A program made the translations under genes and the position numbers. A stretch of DNA of 64,000 nucleotides from Saxidomus purpurata. Taxonomy: Eukaryota > Mollusca > Bivalvia > Venerida > Veneridae. The first letter of the stretch is position 1. Each line of letters begins with the position of its first letter. The stretch spans positions 24,886,065-24,950,064 of the forward strand of contig JAFMSR010000009.1 of assembly GCA_022818135.1 (NCBI GenBank), given 5' to 3'. The notes below the pieces were generated by a model, which was not told where the DNA came from, made no database searches, and was given only the letters and a program-made list of their open reading frames with translations. Below, piece by piece: positions 11,530 through 25,700 of the stretch.

Positions 11530-13640
11530 GTATAAATGTTATTTCTTTTCAGAAGGCCACATTGAAAAATGTTTTGTACATTTACTTAATGTGTTTACCT
11601 TCTATAAATAAAGATTTTATTATTATCATTATTATGAAAAATGACAGGTCGCGCCATATGTACCTTGACAATAAGCACATTTAACAAACAAATTACAGAA
11701 CGTGGAATTCCAAAACTTACTTGGCAGTCTTCATGCACTGATCAATGTCCCGGAGAATATATTGTCAACAGTTAAACAAATTTAAATATTATTATAGTGA
11801 AAATAAAGCATACATGCTTTACGTGTTTTCGCCTTTACTGAACGAGGCTCTGCCGAGTTCCCCCGAAACAGTTTCCCAAAGTGACGGATATTTTCATCTG
11901 AACCAAATATCTCATGATAGAAACTTTTTCTTGCATACCGCCTTGCACTTTAAAATAAATATTTATATACAAAGTTATCGAAATTATGCATTTAATAGGA
12001 AAACAAATGTTATAATATAAAACGGCTGTTATCATCTCTGCTTGGTATTTGGAAGAGCCGTCAAAAGTATACACATTTTTGAAGATTTGGAAAAATAAAT
12101 AAGATCTAATAATCTGCTATACATTCTTCCACAATTACAAATCGTACATAATGGTGAAAGAGGCTAAGTCTCTGGGAATGAGGACGCAAGCAAATATGAA
12201 AACGCATCTTCGTAAGATTTTCATTAGAAGAAGTCTCTGGATTCGAAAGGGTTGAAATTCATAGCCAAATTATCGCAGATAAAGTTAACTTGATTTAAAG
12301 CGTTATCCAGTCATCTTGTCACATTTCAGATTAAAAAGAACATTAAGCCATCAGGGGCTAATATTAACCCAAAACCTCGGCCATACTTACAAGATATCGA
12401 ATTTTATTATAGACCTATAAATTTTCTGTCAGAAATACAGCCTTTATTCAACCATCAAATACGGTCTGACCGAAAGAAAATCCGTATTGTACGTACGTGC
12501 AATATGCACAGTGCCATTATTTGTCAGAGTCCATTCAGTTTGCATTAAAATACACATGACGTTAATAACGTCGCTTTTGACTGGGTCGTTACTACTTTTT
12601 TAAACGATGACGTCAATAAAATGACGTCGCAAACTACGTACAGTTCGCGCTCAAAAGAGTTTTTCTTCAATTTTATGCTTAAAATGTCATTTTAATTTAA
12701 TTTATTCGCAGACAAGTGTCAAAAAGTATATAATAAATGGGTTATTATTAATTTGATCCGAAGCCGGATTGGCTCTCGTTGAGGTCGGTCATACTTACCA
12801 CTCGTATATGATCTGACGCAAAACTCGAGCAAATCCGGCATCCTGAATCACGTTACTATACTAAATAACCGTATTATATTAAAATTCAAAAAGAGGTTTT
12901 TATATCCGGTACGCTTTATCTTTACTTTCTTGTGATAGGACTATTTGTATAACCTATATCTTGTTATCATAGTTTGCCCATTACATAGCTTCGTAGCACA
13001 GTATTCCTATTTTGCAGTATACACTGTATTAGTACATAGACTTTGGTGTGGATAATTTACAAAACAGTGACTTAAAAAAGTTATCTCATGGTAAGTCTTC
13101 ATGTCTTCAAGCATAAACATAAATATTATTTAAAAGTGTTTCATTATATTCAGCAGACAAGTTCACTTGTTAAGCAACTCGTTGTCACTTTATAAGCATA
13201 ATTAGAATAGGAAAAAGGATTTTAGCCCTAGCGCTTCAAATATCATGTACATTACAATAAATTGATATTAATATCACACTGACATAAAGTTACAAAAACT
13301 TAGAGCGCAGTTAATTTTTTTCCCCCTCAAAGTCGATCATTATAACAGCCTTGCTTGGTAAAACCTCAACTAGTGAAATTTTCTGATTACATGTACATAT
13401 ATGCAGTATAATATATGCAGTATAATAACACAATAATGTGAAACTAATTCTAAATTATGATATTTTATGATGGTAATCCTACGTCGTGGTCTGTGATTTG
13501 GTCTATAGATATTTGGAATAGAAACGGAAAGCACCCGCTTACATTTCTTTGTGGTGACCATCCTACAAGGTACTTTATTGATAAGATAGACGTAACCTAA
13601 ATACGATTCGGTATGTTTTATCTCAGGGGTGGACACTACT
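11530..13640. other. Upstream flank of the PGGHG-like gene
   Basis: No gene recognised. A perfect TGACGTCA lies at 12608-12615, among several related 'gacgt' pairs (12557-12640); this is CRE-like, but 1 kb from the first recognised exon and probably part of a local inverted structure. No convincing core promoter could be placed. Confidence 0.35.
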
Positions 13641-13653
13641 CCGTGTTTCGTTG

Positions 13654-13724
13654 ATGCTACTTGATTTATTCACTCTACGATCTGGACTTTGCGAGTTTCA
13701 AGATTATCAGATAGTATCAGACAC
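13654..13724 (+). CDS. PGGHG: PGGHG-like gene, exon 1 (residues 1-24)
   Basis: The exon ends in AC before a strong donor, gtaagt; joined to the A of exon 2 it gives Thr24 and the conserved run SDTLPDDVRF. The ATG at 13654 is the only Met in this open frame, which is open upstream to about 13585. Reading upstream, the frame adds TLLRVSL before MLLDLFTL, making a longer hydrophobic stretch. A cag acceptor-like site at 13624-13626 allows an exon starting at 13627, so the signal peptide may begin in an unseen 5' exon. From Met alone the signal peptide would be very short. Confidence 0.7.
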
Positions 13725-16700
13725 GTAAGTTTGCATTAACTGTATATATTTGCACATTGTTTTAAAAGTATTAACACCAGGCAACACTTAACAACGATTG
13801 GTCTTTCTTTTTGTTTCATTCACTATAATTTTATTATAGTACTTTCATTAAGAGTGACAATTAGTTAAGAGAAAACTTTCCGCTAGTTATTACACACCAT
13901 GGGTTTTCAAAACTCCTGACAGTTTTTGGGATGATGCAAAAAGTTTTCAATTGTAGACTGCCTGATGACGTCAGATTCCGGCCGCCTATTGGAAATGGAC
14001 ACGTTGCTTCAAACGTGTTTTCTGATACAGTCTACATGAACGGTTTGTACAATGGTCGGGGAGACCACAGCAGCAGAGCACGGATACCGGCATACGTCAC
14101 TGTCGACGTCAATCTGACACGTGACGTCATACTCGAAGAGAAATATACTTTAGACATGTACAATGGTAAATCATGCTTACAAACATTATTTATATCATTC
14201 AGATTAGCTGCATGTTGAGCTGCGATATTGCGAAATATAATTGTTTAGAACGTTCCCAAAAGTAATGACTAGGTCTGGACAAGACCTGTAAAAGAATCGA
14301 CTTAAAACATGCACTGAGCAACTTAATATTAAGACTTAATTACACAGTCATGGCTTGATACTAATATAAATATATAAATATAAGACTTGAATAAATCTTA
14401 ATAATCTTTTTATTTGTGAACCTAAAATGTCTTAATTTTGACAGTTAAAACATTAAGCGCCCTCATTTTGATCGTTTTTTGTGGGCGTTGGCGTTTAGTT
14501 TGCCCTTATAAACATTTTTATCCAGGGGATCTATATAATTTTGTGGTCATTTGTGGTCAGTTTTGTTTATATAATCTAAAGCCTTTCCTATTTCTATCAC
14601 CTCAATAACAACTATTTTTCTAAGTGATTTAGAAATATGTGTTTTATCAGCATTATTCTAGTGTAGCAGTAAATAAGTGCCTGTTTGATTTAACAACTGC
14701 CTGGGAAGGTCATTGGGATATCTCAAGGGGATATATTGTGAGGGAAAGTTTCCAATTAAATTGGTTCCAGGTAATAACAATGATTTGACCTGTCTTAGTG
14801 GGGTCATATGTTTAGAACCAGTTGGAAACTTGCAGGATTTATCAACATTAATAAATAGTTATTAGTTACTTATACCTGCTATAAATGCTAAATTATCTTA
14901 TGAAAATGTTATGCGTGTGTTTCCAATTAGAACTTTGAATTACTCACAGGCATTTTTTTTCCCGGGGGGGGGGGGGAAAACCCCCGAGGGAACTCCCCCC
15001 CCGCCCCTCCAAAAAGGGGGAGGGAAATATATTGGTTGGTACAGATGGAGAATCATAATATTTTAATTAATTTGACAATTAATTCATCATTACCAAAGGG
15101 GGGAGGAGAAAAAAAAAAAAGAGAAGCAAAAAGCTTGATTCTATTATTTGTATTAACATATAAACTTTATAAATTTATACCTGGGCAGAGTTTTTAATAA
15201 AACATAAAATTACTTGCAAGGATTATTTTTCAGCAAGTGTATATTAGCGAAACAAACATTAAATTTTGACAATTTCTTATGATTTATTATATTAAATTTT
15301 AAAACATAAAATTACTTGCAAATTATTAGGTTCTTATGAAATATTAAATACTTAATGTACTATTTAATTTACTATTCTTTGAAAAAGATTTATATTGTAT
15401 TACCCCATTACAATCATTTTCTCTTTTAGCTTAACTTCTAAATCCATGCTTGTGTAATTTATTGCCACGATAATGGTAATGACCCCACATAATAACCTCT
15501 ACAACATAATGGCCATTTTATAGCTTGCCAGGTGATTAACTTTATTGCTACATTTAATGCTTATTAAGCAATTCAAACTGAGGTGTCCAGCATTGGTAGA
15601 TTACAAAGAATTTTTGTTAAAATCTCATTAATATTCATAGAAATTAACACGGTTTTTACAAAATGTAGTACCATAAGCTCTTTAGCTTGGTCAGTGTTAA
15701 GGAGAGGGTGGTGCTTTTATACTAATTTGACCACAAAGGTTGAATATTGGAAGAGCTGAATCGCATTTTAGAAAAACACAAAATCTGCATTTGCGCAAAT
15801 ATACAAAATAATAATAATAAAGCGGTTACATAGTTGATTAGTATCTTTCATGAGCTTAACAATGATATGCAGCAAGCCTATACTTCTTTTTATAAGGAAG
15901 ACAGAATCGGGATCAGTTCAACACCCCCTGGTATATCCGTATAGCCACTCGCTCTCGGATTTAATTACTACGCATCCAAATTCCTGACTATACTTTATTC
16001 AACGATAAAAAACAGGGAGGCATTTATTATTTCTTAAATATCGCGTAGAGGTGCCGTTAAATCAAATCACGCAAACATTTTCGATGCATTTTTGCAAAGT
16101 GCTATACCTAGATTTTTACTTTCGTTATTGATTCTAGTATTTACTTTTTACATTTTATGCTTAAATATATAATTTTGAAGAACTATGTTTTCATCTGAAA
16201 CTGTGAGTGAGCGGCTTTGAAATAACTTAAACTCTTTACGATATACAGCACCTTTCAAAGAAACACAAGAGAAAAAAACAACACTTTGTAGCAAAAAGTA
16301 TTTCGAGACATAGTGAACACATCCCTTTTTCGCGAAAAGAAGTTAGACCCTTAAGTAAAACGTTGAAAAACAAAAACGGTATTGCAACTACATGTAAAGT
16401 AATAACTAGTCAAATAACTAATTAAAATATTTTATGTGGAAATTATATACAGTAAACTCCGTTTATTACGAACCACTGGGACCTGTTAAATGTGTTCTTT
16501 TTATCCGGAGTATATTCATGCAGCATTTTCATATTAAAGTTATAAATAAAGAAGGAAAAAACATCGGACCCAGAAAATGTGTTTGTTATATCCGGAATTT
16601 CTTTATATCCGGAGTCGATATGAACGGAGTTTATTGCAGATAGAAGATTATCACTTGCAGATTTCTGTAAATCAGCATCCGCTTTTTGAATCAGTTCCAA

Positions 16701-19700
16701 AAGTTCGCTCTTCCTATGAAGTTTATCACTGTCATTTATGATATCTTTTCCAAATATCAACCCACGTGACAACGTAATTGTTTTAAAATTTTCGTATGAA
16801 ATGGAGACTGATAAAACGAAAACAATATTTTAAGAGATTTACTAAGTATTCCCACGAGCTGGCATAACATCAGACTATTGATAATTTTGCCTTTAAATGA
16901 GCACTAATGTATTTGGTTAAGTTTACAGAAAGATTTTTACCACAGTAATTATAGCGTTAGGTTACATGTACAAGCACTGGTATCTGCGTTGGATGGGTCT
17001 ATCCTAACTGCAATGTAATAGATCAACTGTTTTCGTTCTAACAATTGCTTTAATGCGGCGGTGACACAGTGCCGATTATGGCTCCCGTTTGAGATCAGAC
17101 AGCGCTACGACACTAAAAGAGAAAAAAGTCGGATAACTATGATCCTCAATGATCTGGCATGTCCTATCATTGTCTAAACGCAGTCGCATACGCTCTCGTA
17201 ACAGAGTCCTAACTATCGTGGAATGGTTCGAATAGGTCGGCCAAGCACTCCCGACAGTCAGGCGCGTCAACATTCGGGAAAACTCAGCACAAAAATTGCT
17301 TTTGTTAGTTTATCGTCACATGCTATAAGTAAGCACCACACAATTTAATATATTGAAAACGGCTTTACATTTAGTAACATTAACGTGCTATGTTATGGTC
17401 AATATATAGTTTTACGAATCTGTAACATAAGGACAAATAAAAATACGGATGGGACAATGTTGACATACTTATGCCTTTATCTCGTATCTAAATCTATTTT
17501 TAACATATACTAATCGATTTAAAAGGCAAAGTTAGGAATGTTTTAGTACAAATAAAGTTCATTTTCGACGGCAAGATATCTTGGTTGGTATCATAAAAGT
17601 AAGTTGTAATTGTGCTCCTGGGACGATATACATGTATAATCGATCAGCCTGCTATCAGCTCACTCTATATAAAATGTACATTGGAAATTTACTTAGTATA
17701 CTATATTTATATCAACACTCAATATGCTATAAATTTACTTCGTTTACACATTTTCGCCTCAAAATGACTTGGTTAAGGACAGCGTGTTCCAGGGTATAAC
17801 TCATATCTCAAAGTATATTGAAAAAGTTACGAATGATATCTTGCATAGTCCATGCTAGCCTTTTTATCTTTAGGTTTATTCATGAAGGATGTTCTAACAC
17901 AGTCGTTAAATATATCAATCACCACTTATGCGCATCGAAGATTTTATCAGCTTCTTGTAACTCAACTCAGTGTCAAACGGCATGGTGGAAAGGATGAACA
18001 TGACACCGTACATCTCAGTAAAGACTATGGCAAAGACTCTTCAGACTTCGTTTGGCTACATGAACAGTTCAGCGAGATCGAGATAGTAAATCGAACGTCA
18101 ATGTAAGCATTTCAAATATAACTTCAATCAGTTGTCTGTTAACAGAATAAAACTTGAATCCTCAGTTTCAAGCTAAAGTTTCATAACACTCACAGTTCAG
18201 GTAGCAAACACTTATTGGCGCTGTGCGGAAGCACAGGTTTTTTTTTTATTTTTGTATGGGTCATAATCAAAAGGGAGCACAACATTGTTATTGTAATAAA
18301 AACTAGTATTATGTTTGAACAAACTCCTATAAGAATAAAAAATAGTATTAATGATTACAAACAATACTATACCAGATGCATACGTCTTCGACCGTTAATT
18401 CAAAACTTTTGACAATTCATAGGATATTTAATAACTTTTCCACAAACTTGAAGGTTACGGTTTTTGTGTTACGGAACCTTTTAACGGCCATACGGCCAGA
18501 TTCATTAAAGTTCAGAAAAAGTCCGATAGTTGTTTTGCTATCTCTAAACATTTTGAAGTTTATATACATATGTTGTCAACGTGAAAATTAAGAAAACCCA
18601 TTTTAATTACTACATACTAAAAGTAAAATGTAGGTATTATAAATAAGACCGTTCACCTAACTATGCGATACATGGGGTCTCAATGAAAGTTTGTAAAGCA
18701 TCGCTAACAACTGACCAATAAAAAGACAAAATAATCACGTGGGTTTCGTCTGCGTCGAAAAGCGTCTACGACCACGAGTGTAGCCTTGTTTAATGGGCGT
18801 CATGTACCATTTACGGAAGGTTGTTTTATGATTCGTTTATTTTTTTGGTTAAACGTAGTAAATGGTTGGTTTTTTACTTATTATGATAACAGTTACATAT
18901 AACATAAGTATTGTTTTTCCGTTGATAGGTTGTTTACTGATATTCTAAAATGACTTTGATTCCTTTAATCATGTTTCAAAAACATGCGCAGCGCCTTTGA
19001 TGCTTTGCATCAAAATTTGCCTTGTTCTTTTTAAAGTAAGGGAGTGCAGATTGTTTCCTGAGCAAGTTCAGCTGTTTATCTTGCCGCCGGCTAAATTTTA
19101 TGTATTAATATACTTTGTGGCCGAAGTCACTAATCGAATGATTATATGTTACTTTTAAGAACTTTGATTTTATTTTCTTGAATATATACATTAGTTTTAA
19201 TCAGTCTTTCTCAATAAATTATAAAAACACTCCCTAAAGTTAATCAGCTGTTCTGTTAACAACCGGTTAAATTTTCTAACAAGCTATTCCAGTATTGTAA
19301 CTTATAAACATTTGTACTAACTTTTATAAAATATATGATGATTTAGGTATCGCTATGGAAATGTACGAGCGACCGAGTTATCGAGTGAAACGCCAGCTGA
19401 GTTACACATCTACCATACCGTCATCCCAGCGGCGGTAGAACTTCCCCCAGGGACAGAATCCATGTCAATTACATATATAGCCTCCCATAGCAATGATCAG
19501 AAAGATGCATTACTTGCATACCAGGAGGCACTTCATTACGACGACGGCGATTTACTTACTTTGCACAAACAGGTGACAACATTCAATAGCGTAATACGTC
19601 TTACTTTATCTGAGACGAATAACTTGAAAATATCAGAATAATCTCCAAAGTGTATCAGTGACATATTCTCACGACAAATAAAAGTAAATTGTCTTTTTTG

Positions 19701-22700
19701 GTCAGGAGATATTAGTACTCAGAGGAAACTTTTCAATTACTAGTACATTGTACATGTATAATTATTATTGCTTATTTCATCGACTTTATAAAAGTAAACT
19801 TCATCCGCTTAACACTTTACTTTATTTATAATTAACATTTTCCAATCACATAAATCATATTAGGGTGTGCTTTATATATATATAAGGCATCATATTATAC
19901 ATGTCATAATAAATATGTTGAACATAAAACTGTGGTAAAAGTTTCTTAAGGCTTAACTTTGACATTTCTACAGTCTGAAAAAAAGTTCTATGCCTAATTG
20001 TCAAAAAGTAACAACTTCAGTTGTAGACAACTTTCCTAAAGATTATCTTTCATTATGCAAGTTTATTACCATTCCATGAAATTTGCGGTCTTCTGATTGG
20101 TCAACGATCCGTAAATAGATATTGATATTTACGGACAAGCCGGTTATATACACTTGACATAACCCCGTTACTGTACCCCATGCTAAACGTGAGTTTGTTC
20201 GCCGCATACAGTACGTAAATCTATAAGTCCGTGCTCATTTGTGACGTCACGCAGTGACATTGAGGTATCATAATGGAATTTGAATGTTTGCTTACGTTCA
20301 GCCGTTAAATAAATAAAACATAAACGGAATCTTTCAATATTTAAGAAAGGGAAGGGTAATACAATTGTTGTTTGTTTTTTGACGTGATATATGGGGATTT
20401 ATTACCCGCCTCGACATAAAATTACACTCGCCTAACGGCTCGGGTAATATAAGTCTAGGCGGGTAATATATTCCCATATACCACGTCAAAAACCAAATAA
20501 TATATAATATTTTACTTGCACGTTTTCACTTACATAACGCTGACTATACTGTAGGAATGGCATGCACTGTGGGATGAAGGGCGAATAGACATTTACGGAA
20601 ACCAAGATCTATCTACAGACGTGGCTGCGGCAACTTACAACATTCTATGCTCTTTACCTTCAGTCGATAATCCAGTCACACCATTTTCTGGCGTAGGACC
20701 TGGTGCATATTCTTTTTCACTACATATTATTACTACAAAGGCATTTTCGTTGTTTCACATAGATCCTTAATCATTTTACGACGTTGTACCTACGCACTCT
20801 TTTTGTTGTTTTATGCTTTTTACTTGGATTTTTATTTTTATTCTGTAGTAGTTATTCCTACATATGTGTATTCACAGTAACCCCTTGAACAGTTTTGTCC
20901 AGATTGCATTGGCTATATAGGTTTCAGTTCAGAAAAATGAGATACTTTTTGTTTTATTTCATACAATTATTCACTATGCTTTCATTCATAAAATACGCAA
21001 TGTTTCCATTTATACCAGTTTCGTATCACACTACCAATAACAAAAGCGCACCGAAGAGAAAGTTTCCGAGCACGTATTTCCATTTTGAACTGACTAGTCC
21101 TATTAATGCATTGGTGTGCGCACGACTTAATGTGCCTCGAAATTGAAATGCTCAAATGATGTGCTTACTGTGGTTGGGTATACGATTAAAAAAAAAACGA
21201 TTTTAAGCTTAAATGGAACCTATATTTTACTTTTACCAATGTTTACAACAGAGTTAATGTTGTGGTTGTATTGACACAGTTAATGACCCTTTTTTGTAAA
21301 ACATATTTGCCAGTTTTGGCATTATGCATCGCGTATTAATTGCCTCAACTCAAGGTGAGCAAAGAGGAAAACATGATAAACATTCGACATTCTTATCCCT
21401 ATTTGTATTGAATAAAGGACTATGTAGCAGACGATCCGGTGACATCAATTGTCATGAGATTGTAATTTTTAAAATTTAATTTTGAGTATAGTTTCATAGC
21501 TTGAATACTGGTAAGTTTTAAGATTTGTAAAGGCGTGTATGGGATTGAATCATGAGTTTACATGCCTTTTCACTGCCTAAACGTTTTCTCTTGAGCAAAC
21601 ATGCAGTCATACCTTCTGAACAAATGACCCTGCCTTACTTTCTGTTACATTTATTTCGTTTTACCAACTTTAGGTGGTTTGTCAAGAGGCGGATTATTGT
21701 ATCCCGATAAACCCGGCGGACCCAACAATGATTATGCCGGACACGTGTTTTGGGACATGGACACATGGGTAATGCCGCCAATAATGGTGTTCCATCCGTC
21801 AATGGCTCGGCATATGATAGGAGCACGGACTCGTGTACTTGACCAAGCAAAACTAAACGCAAAACTGAGCGGGTATAAAGGGGCCAAGTTTCCATGGGAA
21901 CAGGCCTCTACAGGTATGATACAGACAAATCTGTTTACATAATCTTTTGGCATAACATTACAACCTTAACATAGCTAAATTGATAGACGTATTTTCAAAG
22001 ATTCATATAATCATATGAGTACTGTTTGCAGCCACAATTGAAAATAAACTAAGTATATCCAGATATATTGTAGAGCCTCGTAACATTTGCAAATATAGTG
22101 AAAATCGTCTGCTAGAGCTTGTACTAGGTATTTATGGTCATATTCAATCAACACATAATGAAAAGGGACAAAGAATGGGACATAGACCCTATAGGCTCAT
22201 AATATATGTTAGGACAAAGCAAAAATGCCCAAACCTGAGCAGGTAATTTTTGACCCCAAGGTTACAATTTTAACCCAAAGGTTACAATTCTGACCCAAAA
22301 GTAACAATTTTGACCCCAAGGTTACAATTTCGATCCCATGGTTACAATTTTGACCCAAAGGTTACAATTTTTTTACCCAAAGGTCACAATTTTGACCCAA
22401 ATGTCACAATTTTGACCCTAATGTTACAATTCTGACCGAAATTGTTCGAGGATAACTACACAATGCTACGAAGCCAAATATCTAAGTTTTCTAGCAAGAG
22501 TTTTAAAAAAAAGTTATTCTTGTATACGTGACTATGTTAAAGATCAATACCCGGAGAAGGACCTTATTCGTCTACAGGAATATGCTTTGAACAAAGCTGG
22601 TTAAAGACCACTTTAAGCAAAAGTCTTAAGCTCTAGGCGTTGCTGTTTCTAATAAATTTTATTTTGATATTATTATAATACCGGTATTATCGTGTGAGCA

Positions 22701-25700
22701 AAATGGCCACCGAACGGGACCGATTTTGACCCGTTGGTGTACAATATAAACAAACTTGGTAGAGGACCATACACAATTCTATACACCCAAGTTCTAAGTG
22801 CTACAGCCTTTCAGTTTCTGGCCAAAACATGTTTTAATGTTTACCTTTTTGGCCAAAACATGTTTTAATGTTTACCTTTTTGACCAAAACATGTTTCAAT
22901 GTTAACCGTTTTGCATCCAGGAGCAAACCTGGTAAAGACCACTGCCCAGTATACATGTTAAATAAGGTTGTGATCCTTCTGGTTTCCGACAAGAAGATTT
23001 TCTAAGTAATTTCATATTGGTTGCCATAGCAATCAGAGTTGTGCATGCAATTGAATTCTTTACACCAGTTTTGTAGAGAATCATACGGTGGCACAGAGGT
23101 GACATGTGTATGTTTTTATTTATCTCGTGCACACGACATACTAAGTCGTGCGCACGACATACTAAGTCGTGCGCACGAGATACTATGTCGTGCGCACGAG
23201 ATACTATGTCGTGCGCACGAGATAATTAAGTCGTGCGCACAAGTTACTATGTCGTGCGCATGAGTTACTATGTCGTGCGCATGAGATAATTTAGTCGTGC
23301 GCACGACTTACAATGTCGTGCGCACGAGTTACTAAGTCATGCGCACGAGATACTATGTCGTTCGCATGAGATAATTAAGTCAATATAGGGAACTGATTTG
23401 ACTTAGTAACTCGTGCGCACGACATAGTAACTCGTGCACACGACTTAATTATCTCGTGCGCACGAGATAATTAAGTCGTGCGCACAAGTTACTTCGTCGT
23501 GCGCACGAGTTACTATGTCGTGCACACGAGATAATTTAGTCGTGCGCACGAGTTACAATGTCGTGCGCACGAGTAAATAAGTCGTGCGCACGAGATACTA
23601 TGTCGTTCGCACGAGATAATTAAGTCAATGTAGGGAACTGATTTGACTGACTTAGTAACTCGTGCGCACGACATAGTAACTCGTGCACACGACTTAATTA
23701 TCTCGTGCGCACGAAATAGTATCTCGTGCGCACGACTTCGTAACTCTTGCACACGACTTAGTAACTCGAGCGCACGACTTAGTAACTCGTGCGCACGACT
23801 AAATTATCTCGTGCGCTCGACATAGTATCTCGTATGCACGGCATAGTATCTCGTGCTCACGACATAGTATCTCGTGCGCACGACTTAGTATGTCGTGCGC
23901 ACGAGATAAATAAAAACATACATATGTCACCTCTGTGCCACCGTAAAATCATCATAGCAACATTCCTGTTAAGTTTTATTGAAATCCAAACAGCTCACCA
24001 TAAAAAGATCGTACTCTAGTGGGTTGAAAATCAGTTAGTATTTGTAAATAATTTTTAAAAGGTCATACATGTATATTATGTGTAATACTTGCAAACATTG
24101 GGAAAAAATCTTAAAATGAACACACATTAAAGATTTGAACATGAGCTACTAGAAGTACGAGTATAAAGTTCTTATAAGAAAATTACGATATTGATTTTCA
24201 TCTTACGACATTTAAAGTGATATAACCCTTTAAAATGACCATCAGACTGTCATATGAATCTGCATCGCAAATGTTTTGTCATTGACTATAGAGAGTACCA
24301 ATTAGAATCTTTTTTTCTACAAAAGTAGAGTTTTAACCATAAGATAAACAGAAAAAATATGGTTATAGATGTAATATCACGTTAATTTCACTCCTGAACA
24401 CCAAAGATCGATATTTTCACTCGTGGCTGGGTGGCTGTGCTAAATACTTATTTTTGTTAGTAGTACATTTGTAATGTTTTTTGTTGAGGGTTAATGCATG
24501 CCTTATTTCGACGTTCTACTTGTACATGTATTTCATTCTCTGAAAGGAATTGAGACGACGCCTAAATGGGCGGGGAACATGTCCCTGTATGAAATCCACG
24601 TGACTGCCGATGTTGCATACGGCCTACGTCAGTATATTTACGCAAATGATGACGTCACATTACTTACGGATGGTAGAGGATTGGAAATGGCCATAGAAAT
24701 CGCAAGATTCTGGCAAAGCAGAGTCACAGAAACAGCCAATAATACAGTCGAGATTCTTGGTAACTATTCTGAACTATCAACTGACTCAATACATGTACGG
24801 TTCTTCCTGTATTTAAACTTTATTCACAAAGTAAAACTGATGCATGGATAACATTTTTCACAAATTCTTTACATACATTTGCACCAGAAATACATTGTAG
24901 TTTATTGAGACATTTCTTCAAACCCTTTGCTTGTTCTTGTTCATTGTAGTCGCTCTTTGTAGCCATTTAAAATATTCAGCAAACTGAACAAATTGCATAA
25001 TCTGCAACCTTTCTGTTATTACTACTTAGGTCTGCATTTAAGTAATCACAGTTCACCACATACTCATTCATTTCTGTCACCACATACTCATTCATTTCGT
25101 ACCACATACTCACATTTCGACCACATACTCAGGTCACCACATACTCATTCATTTCCGTTCTCTTGTAATCAGACGACCTCATGACCTACACACGTACATA
25201 TTAAAACCAGATAAAGCCAAACTTTTTAAGTTATACATGTACTAAACGCAATTTTACTTCAATATAACATGCCTACTTTTTGTACCGACACAGGTGTAAT
25301 GGGGCCCGATGAATACCACTCTAACGTCAACAACTCTGTATTCACCAACTTTAATGCTAAACTCAGCCTGACTCTGCCGCGTTTCATCATTGACCAGTAT
25401 CACATGTAAGTACCGCAACCATTTCTTGAACATAGGCTCTCTGGACGTTGACAAAATTGCTTTATCCTCGTCAAAAACATGTTCAAAACATGGTGTTACC
25501 CGATCTAATGTATTCACCAAATTTGTTCAAGTACTTGAAGTATCTGCCTGGGTATTGCCTGGATACAAAAATGATGTTGTTAGTAAATGAAAAAAAAATA
25601 TCAGCAATTTATATTCGAAAATTAAAAATTTGACCGCAACACAACATCAGAATTTCCTTAAATATAAGAATTATTAAGAAGTAGGTTTAGTTGAATAAAA

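Noticed and set aside
11346..11684. 112- and 86-codon frames rich in Ser, His, Ile, Asn, Gln
   Set aside because: Translation of the ATTC/AATC microsatellite in two frames.
12608..12615. CRE (TGACGTCA) as a regulator of the glucosidase gene
   Set aside because: It is 1 kb upstream of an uncertain start and lies among several inverted gacgt motifs; a chance or repeat origin is as likely.
17076..17273. Minus-strand 65-codon frame as a Tc1-type transposase piece
   Set aside because: The text LLRERMRLRLDND is only faintly suggestive, with no catalytic DDE block nearby.
23116..24019. CRISPR-like regular repeats, and frames with Cys-Ala-Arg repeats
   Set aside because: The period is ~21 with short, repeated spacers, inverted ends and a eukaryotic intron context; the frames are products of the palindromes.
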